A DNA stretch of 6,218 nucleotides from Desulfuromonas sp. SDB. Lineage in GTDB: Bacteria; SDB-A. Of this stretch, positions 1 through 5,224 are shown in pieces (positions within the stretch are counted from its first letter, which is position 1; every line of letters starts with the position of its first letter). The notes under the pieces were generated by a model. That model did no database searches, had not been told where the DNA came from, and saw only the letters and a program-made list of their open reading frames with translations. Location of the stretch: positions 1 through 6,218 of the forward strand of contig LKUE01000353.1 of assembly GCA_001412365.1 (NCBI GenBank), written 5' to 3'. The position numbers were made by a program, and so were the translations under genes.

Positions 1-563
1 AAAAAATGATATGACAACAAAGGAATATCTTCCTTTCTTTCCCTTAGAGGGACAACATTAATATCCAGAATATTTAATCTTTGAAATAGATCTTCGCGAA
101 ATAAATTTTCTTTCACTAATGCAGCTATATTTTTATGACTTGAGGAAATTATTCTGACATCAACCGGTAACTCCTGCTGCCCTCCAATTCTCCAGATTTT
201 TCTATTTTCCAATACTCGGAGTAACTTAGCTTGTAATTCAGGATGCAGATCAGCAATTTCATCTAAGAATATAATCCCTCCCTCCGCAATTTCAAATTTT
301 CCCTTTTGGGTTGCTACTGCCCCCGAAAATGAACCCTTTTCATGGCCAAATAACTCACTTTCAGCTAAATCTTTAGGTATAGCTGAGCAATTTATCGCAA
401 TAAATGGATTATTTCTTCTTTCACTTAATTTATGTATTGCCCTGGCAACTAATTCCTTGCCAGTTCCTGTTTCACCCTGTATAAGAACTGACATATCTAC
501 AGATGCAGCTCTTTCAATTTTTTTGTACAAATCCTTCATCTCCTGGCTAATACCAACAAATAA
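1..563 (-). other. Sigma-54-interacting AAA+ domain, incomplete (residues 1466-1652 of the regulator)
   Basis: The core of a bacterial enhancer-binding protein is plain. It begins FVGIS (1467-1471), has Walker A GETGTGKE (1495-1502), the sigma-54 contact loop as GSFSGA (1542-1547) in ESELFGHEKGSFSGA, Walker B IIFLDEIADL (1562-1571) with Asp1566 and Glu1567, an arginine-finger region LFREDLFQRLNI (1619-1630) and PLRERKEDIPLL (1637-1648). It closes about three-quarters of the way through the usual domain because the window ends; the AAA+ lid and the expected Fis-type helix-turn-helix lie outside. The contact loop is GAFTGA in most relatives; here Ala and Thr are both Ser, a conservative change that keeps the key Phe and both Gly. 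All ATPase residues look intact. Confidence 0.96.
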
Positions 564-3500
564 GTCAAGTTTTTCAATTTCTGCTGATATTTTCTGGTAC
601 TCCTGAACCTCATGCTCAATAAGCAATGGAGTTAAGATATTTGCAATTTCTTCAGCAATAAATAGTTGGTTATCATTAAAAGGTTCTTTTTTTATATCAG
701 TACGATCTAAATATAACGCACCGATTAAATTGTTCTGCTTGTCTATTAATGGTATGGATAGTACAGACAGAAATAATTTCCCTACTATACTGGGATTATT
801 TTTCAAGTCAGATTGTTCTAGAGCATTAGGTATCAAAATTGATTCCTGTTTTATAATAACTTTATTCAATATATTCTTGCTGAAATTTATTTGATCTTTG
901 GACAAATTAGCTGAATAAACCTTTATATAGAATTTATCAAAACCAAAAAGTGAAAGTTCATCATTATTTTTAATTAACTCAGTATCTTTTCTGATCAACA
1001 GCAAAGCATTATCAGCATCAGTATTAATGGTAAGATAATTCAGAAGTTCTCTGAAAGCAGTCTTGGAGTTTAAAAATCTTACCAAGCTAGAAATTAATTC
1101 CATTGTATTTGATTTTTTCATTTCAACCACCTGATATTTATTCTTTAAATAATCCGCTAATTCAAACAACTTAATTTTATAATCAATATTAACATCTTCT
1201 TTAAACAACTTGTCATATAGTCTATATGCAGATGAACAATATAATTTAGCTTTTTCTAGGTCAAATTGACGATCCATGGAATGATATTTCCAGAGAGAGT
1301 AATATAAATAAGCTTGCTCTTCAATTTTTAATGGTTGATCTATTCTTCTTTCTAGATCGGTTAATAATTTTTTGTTACCTGTTCGGATAAGCTCAATTCT
1401 TCTGGATAAAATCTTAGATATAACAATAAATTGATTTAAATGAAAATTTCCTTTTTCTAATATCTTCTCTGCTTTATCAATTTCATTAATGTCAACATAA
1501 AATTCAACTTTATTAAGGTTGATGAATTTAAAATCTTCCGGATTATTTATATGTTTTTCAATCTTCTCAATTCGCCGGTAACACTCTTCTACTACAGAAT
1601 ATTCTTTTTTATAGGAACATATCTGAGAGATATAAAATAAAATATCCAGTTGCTTAGAATAATAATTATATTTTTCACTTATAAGCTGGGCTTTTTTAAA
1701 ATAATCAAGCGCATTTTCAAAATCCTGATCATAAGCATATATTAAACCAATACTCATTAAAGCATTGGCTTGAGTAGTTAATATTTCAAGTTTTGAACTT
1801 AAATTGAAACTTTTGAAAAAATAATCTAACGCTATATTAAATTGACCTTGTTTTTCAGATAAGACTCCCATATTTAAATAAACTAAAGCAATACCTCGTT
1901 CATTGTTCAAGCCCTGTTGGATTTTCAGATTTTGCTGATAGCAATTCCAGGATTGGTCATAGTCCTTCATCTTCCGGTAAATAATTCCTAAATTACCTAA
2001 GTTGTTAGCAATGTCATCTTTACAATCCAACTCCTGGTAAATAGATAATTCCTTTTGGAAATATCCTATAGCTTCTACTAGTTTATCCTGGGCTAAATAT
2101 ATATTACCTAAACTTCCATACGCTCTGGCAACTCCAAATTTATGACCTATATTTTTTGAAATATTTAATTTTTGAGAATTATATTTCAATGCTTCTTTGA
2201 AGTTCGATTGAGCCCAATAAACTCCTCCGATATTTCCCAAAATAGTTGAATAATCCAATAAATTATTCAGCTTCTGATGAAATTCAAGTGACTTCTTATA
2301 ATGAACTAATGCTTTGGTGAAATTTCCCTGACCAAAATAGGTTGAACCAATGTTCAGATTAATCTTGGCCAACATCACTCGATCATTAATCTTACCAGCT
2401 AATTTTGCACTTTTATCGAAAAACAACAATGCATTTGAATAGTTTTTTCGGCAATAATTTAACTTAGCAAGATTAAAGTATGAACGAGAAATGCAATAGT
2501 CATCTTTAAGATCCTTACTGATATTTAGTTCATTATCAAAACAACTTTGAGCTTTTTTGAATTGAGTTCTTAAAACATACAAGGTCCCTAAATAATTATT
2601 AACAACTGTAATCTTCTTTTTTTGGTTTAATTTAGTTGCAATATTCATCGATTCAATAAAATTTCCCTCAGCTTTTTCCCATTTGCCGATATGTTGATAA
2701 ATTTTCCCCTGCTCAATTAAATAATTTAATTCCAGGAAATATTTCTTATTTCTTCTTAAAATATCAATAACCATTTGATAATAATAAATCGCTTTATCAT
2801 TGGAATATTTATTTGCTGAGTTAAAAGCTGCTTTAGCACAATATTTAAAAGATCTTAGGGTTTTTTCTGCTTTAAAATAATGCTCTGCTAAATTTTCAAT
2901 TATTTCATCTTTTTCAAATCTTAAACATTTATCATTGATCTTTTTTTCAATATTTTCTGCAACAATAGTATGGTATTCCAGCTTTTCTTTCCCTTTTAAC
3001 TGAGACATTAGGAATTTTCTAATTAAACTATGATGGAATTTGTAAAAATTAACTTGCCGACTGTAGTTAACTAAATTTACTGATCTAGCTTCATCAAGTA
3101 TTGATAATAAATGATCTTCCGAAAAATTACTTACTGCTCTAAGCAGTGTAAAATTGAAATTTTCACCAATAATAGCTGCTAATTTCAATATTTTCTGAAT
3201 ATCAGGATTCAATTGGCGAATTTTATTACCAATAATAGTGTTGAAGGAATAAGTTTGATAATCGGAAATTTCATTCTTATCTATGATCAGAACATCATCC
3301 TTAGATTTTATCTTTTTATTCATGTTCAAATGATTCAACAATTCCCTAATATATAGTGGATTACCACCAGTAATATTATTTATCAGCTGAATAATTTCAT
3401 CACTGGGTTCTGCTGAGAAGATTGATAGAAATAATTTCTTTATTTGTAAGAGACTAAAAGGTTTTAAATTGATTGTATCAATAGGTAGATCTCCATTGGT

Positions 3501-4958
3501 AAACTCAAATATCTTACCTTTGTTATCAAAATCAGGATTATAGGAAAAAAGTAAAAATAAATTGCTGTTGCATAAATTTCTCGTTGCATAGATAAACCAC
3601 TTTTGAAATGATTGATCTGCCCAATGGAAATCATCAAAAAATATTACTATTCCTTTAAAATCACTTTGCTTTCCAGTATTAATTTTATTAGAGAAATTTC
3701 TCAGTAGAGATGTAATGGTTTCAAATATTCTGATTTCCTGTTCCTGCTTTGTCAACTTAGGTAATTTTTCAAGATTTCTGAAAAATTCATGCTTCTCCAA
3801 TTCAGGGATAATTTCAATTAAATCTCTTGAAAATTCATCCAATAAATCAAACATTTCAAATGTTGAAAAATCTCGGAATCTTTCAATAATTTCCATAATC
3901 AATTTTTTTAAAGGTTCATAAACAGGACCATTTTCCCTGCATCTAATATCAATGACTGGGACCTGTTCAATTTGCAAAGAAATTTTAAACTGATTCCAAA
4001 GTTTTGTTTTCCCTATCCCCGCTTCTCCTCTAATACAAGCTAGTCGGAGAAAGTTTTTCTTCAAAAATATTTTCTTAATGGATGTCAATTCATATTCCCT
4101 ACCCACAAACACACTGGGTAAGGAATCACTTTTAATTTTTTTTATATCCACTATAAAATTTCTATTAAAGGGAATCTTACTTAAATATGCAACTAATTGT
4201 CCGGTTGATGTAAACCTCTGCTCAGGATTTTTTTCTAATAACCTTAAAACAAGCTCTTCAGCTTGCCAGGTTAAATCAGGTTTAATTTTTCTGGGAGAAA
4301 TTACCGGTTCTTTTAAATGCTTTAAAACTATTTCTCCATAATTTCTGCCATTGAAAGGGGTTTCTCCAGTTATCAATTCATAAATTATCACTCCAAGTGA
4401 ATATAAATCACTCTTTAAACCAATTGTGGATGCATCAACACATTGTTCAGGAGAAGCATATTTCACTGTTCCCAGAAATATTCCTTCATTGGTTATATCC
4501 AGTTGATCTTTTAATTTAATAAAATCAAAATCTGTAATTTTAACAATATTTTCTTTAGTTATAAGAATATTAGAAGGTTTTAAATCCCGGTGAATTATTT
4601 TTTTCTGATGGAGAGCATTTAAACCATGGCAAATCTGGAGAATAATTGGAATTAACTTATGAAAATCTTTTCCAGTTTTTATACATTCCAATGAACTAAG
4701 ATCAAAACCATCCACATACTCCATAATATAACCTAAAGAATCAGGCATATCTATATACTCAATCATCTTCACACAATTGACATGAGAAATTTTGGATATG
4801 GAAATAAAGCTTCTTTTAAATCTTCTTATCTCATTATCATCAAGAAGATTCCTCTTTATTTCTTTATAGGCAAAAATTTTACCATCATTTTCACTTCTTA
4901 TTTTATAAATTGAAGAAAATGGTCGTTCAGAAATTTGTTCTAGTTTTATGAAATTCAT
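1..4958 (-). CDS. Kinase-ATPase-TPR-GAF-sigma-54 activator, giant fused transcriptional regulator (C-terminus cut by window edge)
   Basis: An uninterrupted minus-strand frame of 1652 complete codons starts at ATG 4958-4956 and runs off the left edge. An in-frame TAA at 5006-5004, with no ATG, GTG or TTG between it and the ATG, fixes the start; GGTGA at 4967-4963 is a modest ribosome site. Domains in order: protein-kinase-like (about 1-262), AAA_16/COG3899-type ATPase (about 284-660), twelve 40-residue TPR-like units (about 703-1182), GAF-like (about 1285-1450) and sigma-54 AAA+ (from about 1466). The AAA+ domain would remodel RNA polymerase-sigma-54 to open promoters; the upstream domains would gate it. 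The front half resembles PknK-like and hybrid kinase/ATPase sensors, which often end in a histidine kinase or HTH; here the output is a sigma-54 activator. No transmembrane segment is evident, so it is probably cytoplasmic. A DNA-binding domain is expected beyond position 1. Likely target: the divergent gene at 5225. Domain identities are firm; the ligand and target are inferred. Confidence 0.93.
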   Translation of the reverse strand, partial: MNFIKLEQISERPFSSIYKIRSENDGKIFAYKEIKRNLLDDNEIRRFKRSFISISKISHVNCVKMIEYIDMPDSLGYIMEYVDGFDLSSLECIKTGKDFHKLIPIILQICHGLNALHQKKIIHRDLKPSNILITKENIVKITDFDFIKLKDQLDITNEGIFLGTVKYASPEQCVDASTIGLKSDLYSLGVIIYELITGETPFNGRNYGEIVLKHLKEPVISPRKIKPDLTWQAEELVLRLLEKNPEQRFTSTGQLVAYLSKIPFNRNFIVDIKKIKSDSLPSVFVGREYELTSIKKIFLKKNFLRLACIRGEAGIGKTKLWNQFKISLQIEQVPVIDIRCRENGPVYEPLKKLIMEIIERFRDFSTFEMFDLLDEFSRDLIEIIPELEKHEFFRNLEKLPKLTKQEQEIRIFETITSLLRNFSNKINTGKQSDFKGIVIFFDDFHWADQSFQKWFIYATRNLCNSNLFLLFSYNPDFDNKGKIFEFTNGDLPIDTINLKPFSLLQIKKLFLSIFSAEPSDEIIQLINNITGGNPLYIRELLNHLNMNKKIKSKDDVLIIDKNEISDYQTYSFNTIIGNKIRQLNPDIQKILKLAAIIGENFNFTLLRAVSNFSEDHLLSILDEARSVNLVNYSRQVNFYKFHHSLIRKFLMSQLKGKEKLEYHTIVAENIEKKINDKCLRFEKDEIIENLAEHYFKAEKTLRSFKYCAKAAFNSANKYSNDKAIYYYQMVIDILRRNKKYFLELNYLIEQGKIYQHIGKWEKAEGNFIESMNIATKLNQKKKITVVNNYLGTLYVLRTQFKKAQSCFDNELNISKDLKDDYCISRSYFNLAKLNYCRKNYSNALLFFDKSAKLAGKINDRVMLAKINLNIGSTYFGQGNFTKALVHYKKSLEFHQKLNNLLDYSTILGNIGGVYWAQSNFKEALKYNSQKLNISKNIGHKFGVARAYGSLGNIYLAQDKLVEAIGYFQKELSIYQELDCKDDIANNLGNLGIIYRKMKDYDQSWNCYQQNLKIQQGLNNERGIALVYLNMGVLSEKQGQFNIALDYFFKSFNLSSKLEILTTQANALMSIGLIYAYDQDFENALDYFKKAQLISEKYNYYSKQLDILFYISQICSYKKEYSVVEECYRRIEKIEKHINNPEDFKFINLNKVEFYVDINEIDKAEKILEKGNFHLNQFIVISKILSRRIELIRTGNKKLLTDLERRIDQPLKIEEQAYLYYSLWKYHSMDRQFDLEKAKLYCSSAYRLYDKLFKEDVNIDYKIKLFELADYLKNKYQVVEMKKSNTMELISSLVRFLNSKTAFRELLNYLTINTDADNALLLIRKDTELIKNNDELSLFGFDKFYIKVYSANLSKDQINFSKNILNKVIIKQESILIPNALEQSDLKNNPSIVGKLFLSVLSIPLIDKQNNLIGALYLDRTDIKKEPFNDNQLFIAEEIANILTPLLIEHEVQEYQKISAEIEKLDLFVGISQEMKDLYKKIERAASVDMSVLIQGETGTGKELVARAIHKLSERRNNPFIAINCSAIPKDLAESELFGHEKGSFSGAVATQKGKFEIAEGGIIFLDEIADLHPELQAKLLRVLENRKIWRIGGQQELPVDVRIISSSHKNIAALVKENLFREDLFQRLNILDINVVPLRERKEDIPLLSYHF
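609..1106 (-). other. GAF-like sensor domain (residues about 1285-1450 of the regulator)
   Basis: The segment between the TPR array and the AAA+ domain has the layout of a GAF domain. An amphipathic entry helix (near 1285-1310) is followed by alternating strands, then the typical ending SVLSIPLIDKQNNLIGALYLD (1398-1418), a short loop, and a closing helix FNDNQLFIAEEIANILTPLL (1427-1446). The phrase 'IPL...LIGALYLD' followed by a helix is the standard signature of GAF domains placed directly before sigma-54 AAA+ modules, as in NifA, NorR and FhlA-type activators. In those proteins the GAF domain represses or licenses the ATPase according to a bound ligand. I see no CxxC or obvious metal-binding cluster, so the ligand cannot be named. 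Boundaries are approximate. Confidence 0.75.
1413..2852 (-). repeat. Twelve TPR-like repeats in exact 40-residue (120-base) register
   Basis: Residues about 703-1182 of the regulator form tetratricopeptide-like units of the 40-residue type. The small/aromatic motif (GxxY-like) falls at 751, 791, 831, 871, 911, 951, 991, 1031, 1071 and 1111, with matching positions at 711 and 1151. The helix-B Ala follows at +12: Ala723, 763, 803, 843, 883, 923, 963, 1043, 1083 and 1163, with Ser1003 and Val1123 as exceptions. Not one residue is inserted or lost over twelve units. At the protein level the units are well diverged, so this is not a recent DNA tandem duplication. TPR arrays bind partner proteins or peptides and commonly act as the inducer-sensing surface of ATPase switches. 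More irregular helices follow to about residue 1275. Confidence 0.9.
2979..4109 (-). other. AAA_16/COG3899-type ATPase domain (residues about 284-660 of the regulator)
   Basis: This module opens with the typical FVGREYEL lead-in (284-291). The Walker A is GEAGIGKT at 311-318 with Lys317, and the Walker B stretch is IVIFFDDFHWAD ending near residue 448, very close to the family's DDLHWAD. The later GGNPLYIRELL (531-541) is also characteristic of these STAND-like 'predicted ATPases', which are found fused behind Ser/Thr kinases and in MalT/PknK-like regulators. Such domains usually act as nucleotide-dependent switches that pass a signal from a C-terminal repeat sensor to an output. All nucleotide-binding residues I can identify look intact, unlike the kinase domain before it. 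Residues about 570-660 probably form the helical/winged-helix tail of the module; that boundary is approximate. Confidence 0.88.
4173..4958 (-). other. Protein-kinase-like domain with altered active site (residues 1-262 of the regulator)
   Basis: The fold is recognisable from the order of motifs: Lys32 in FAYKEIK (the VAIK position), His-Arg-Asp 123-125 followed by Lys127 and Asn130, Asp143 at the metal-binding position, GTVKYASPE at 163-171, SDLYSLG at 183-189, and the late Arg248 in NPEQRF. Several normally conserved positions differ. The glycine loop at residues 9-18 has no glycines: Ser10, Arg12 and Ser15 sit where the three Gly belong. The alpha-C Glu position is Ser50, judged from its distance to the HxN motif at 59-61. 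DFG reads Asp-Phe-Asp (143-145). The domain may be a weak kinase or a pseudokinase that binds rather than phosphorylates. Fold assignment is strong; the activity state is inferred. Confidence 0.88.
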
Positions 4959-4962
4959 AAGT

Positions 4963-4967
4963 TCACC
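4963..4967 (-). promoter_or_regulatory. Weak ribosome binding site of the regulator gene
   Basis: On the minus strand GGTGA lies four bases before the ATG at 4958. It matches the right-hand part of the AAGGAGGTGA consensus. It supports the chosen start, although it is weaker than the AAGGAG of the divergent gene. Confidence 0.5.
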
Positions 4968-4973
4968 AAAATT

Positions 4974-5002
4974 ATTATTAATCTCTTGATGTAAATTGTC
5001 AA
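4974..5002 (-). promoter_or_regulatory. Sigma-70-type promoter of the regulator gene
   Basis: Reading the minus strand, a perfect -35 box TTGACA (5002-4997) is followed by a 17-base spacer and a one-mismatch -10 box AATAAT (4979-4974). The predicted start of transcription is near 4967, leaving a leader of only about nine bases that is essentially the GGTGA ribosome site. This would make the regulator expressed independently of sigma-54. The -35 box lies inside a 15-base palindrome. In AT-rich DNA -10-like sequences are common, so the strength of the call rests on the perfect -35 box and ideal spacing. Confidence 0.6.
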
Positions 5003-5006
5003 TTTA
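4992..5006. promoter_or_regulatory. Perfect 15-base palindrome over the -35 box, candidate operator
   Basis: The sequence TAAATTG-T-CAATTTA is a perfect inverted repeat with 7-base arms around one central base. It contains the whole TTGACA -35 box predicted for the regulator gene, so a protein bound here would block that promoter. The binder is unknown; autorepression by the regulator or by a separate repressor are both possible. It is also about 200 bases upstream of the divergent sigma-54 start site. Confidence 0.45.
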
Positions 5007-5022
5007 GTTTAACTTTCAAGCA

Positions 5023-5046
5023 AAAACGAGTGTTCTAAAACGAGCA
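5023..5046. promoter_or_regulatory. Direct repeats and imperfect dyad, candidate upstream activator site
   Basis: Two copies of AAAACGAG (5023-5030 and 5037-5044) lie 14 bases apart. They overlap an imperfect dyad, TGTTC (5031-5035), six bases, GAGCA (5042-5046). A third, shorter AAACGA occurs at 5152-5157. These elements are among the few G/C-bearing repeats in an otherwise AT-only stretch. They sit about 160-180 bases before the predicted sigma-54 start site, a usual distance for enhancer sites of sigma-54 activators. Which element, if any, is the binding site cannot be decided from one copy of the locus. Confidence 0.3.
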
Positions 5047-5052
5047 TTTTTA

Positions 5053-5068
5053 ATAATTTTAAAATTAT
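5053..5068. repeat. 16-base AT-only palindrome
   Basis: ATAATTTTAAAATTAT is a perfect inverted repeat without spacer, centred between 5060 and 5061. It is composed only of A and T in an AT-rich region, so chance is a reasonable explanation. It could also contribute DNA flexibility or curvature between the candidate activator site and the sigma-54 promoter. Confidence 0.35.
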
Positions 5069-5176
5069 GACAACTCATTTGTAACATTAATGAACAGAAA
5101 ATTTATCGAACAAATTATATATTTATTTTAAATCACTTATTATGGTTATTTAAACGATCATTAAATTATCATTATT

Positions 5177-5192
5177 TGGCATAAAAAATGCT
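5177..5192 (+). promoter_or_regulatory. Sigma-54 (-24/-12) promoter of the Asp-box protein gene
   Basis: TGGCATAAAAAATGCT matches the sigma-54 consensus TGGCAC-N5-TTGCW at the core positions. The GG at 5178-5179 and GC at 5190-5191 have exactly the required separation, with TGGCA intact on the left and TGCT on the right. Departures are the C and G after TGGCA and the first T of TTGC. The predicted transcription start is near 5203, giving a 22-base leader that contains the AAGGAG ribosome site. No convincing sigma-70 promoter is visible for this gene. The sigma-54 activator encoded divergently next door strengthens the call. A GCAT-N5-ATGC dyad coincides with the element, so chance or another binding role is the alternative. 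Confidence 0.68.
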
Positions 5193-5213
5193 AAATATTA
5201 TAAAAATTTAAAC

Positions 5214-5219
5214 AAGGAG
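5214..5219 (+). promoter_or_regulatory. Ribosome binding site of the Asp-box protein gene
   Basis: AAGGAG lies five bases before the ATG at 5225, a strong and well-spaced Shine-Dalgarno sequence. It decides the start codon together with the signal peptide that immediately follows. Confidence 0.85.
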
Positions 5220-5224
5220 TTCCT

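Noticed and set aside
443-460. TGGC...TTGC on the plus strand, resembling a sigma-54 promoter
   Set aside because: The gap between GG and GC is three bases too long, and the sequence is the reverse complement of the conserved AAA+ Walker A coding region, which fully explains it.
1413-2852. A recent DNA tandem-repeat expansion or CRISPR-like array with 120-base period
   Set aside because: The periodicity is at protein level only. The units are not near-identical at DNA level, and there are no short direct repeats separated by unique spacers.
3715-3921. A 68-codon plus-strand open frame
   Set aside because: It lies wholly inside the regulator gene on the opposite strand, antisense to the ATPase domain. 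It is a low-complexity Ser/Asn/Ile-rich translation without a ribosome site and matches no family I recognise.
4078-4341. An 87-codon plus-strand open frame
   Set aside because: It is antisense to the kinase-ATPase junction of the regulator, whose translation carries clear family motifs. No independent ribosome site or promoter is evident.
4506-4958. Degenerate kinase motifs as signs of a pseudogene
   Set aside because: The frame stays open for over 1650 codons, and the ATPase and sigma-54 modules keep all recognised catalytic motifs, so the gene is under selection as a whole.
4962-4973. A Bacteroidetes-type TAnnTTTG -7 element on the minus strand (TAATTTTG)
   Set aside because: No TTG lies at the required upstream distance, and initiation from it would fall at or inside the start codon. 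The TTGACA/AATAAT pair explains the region better.
5131-5143. A second IHF-like match (AATCAC-N4-TAT)
   Set aside because: Three informative positions mismatch; in DNA this AT-rich such partial matches are expected by chance.
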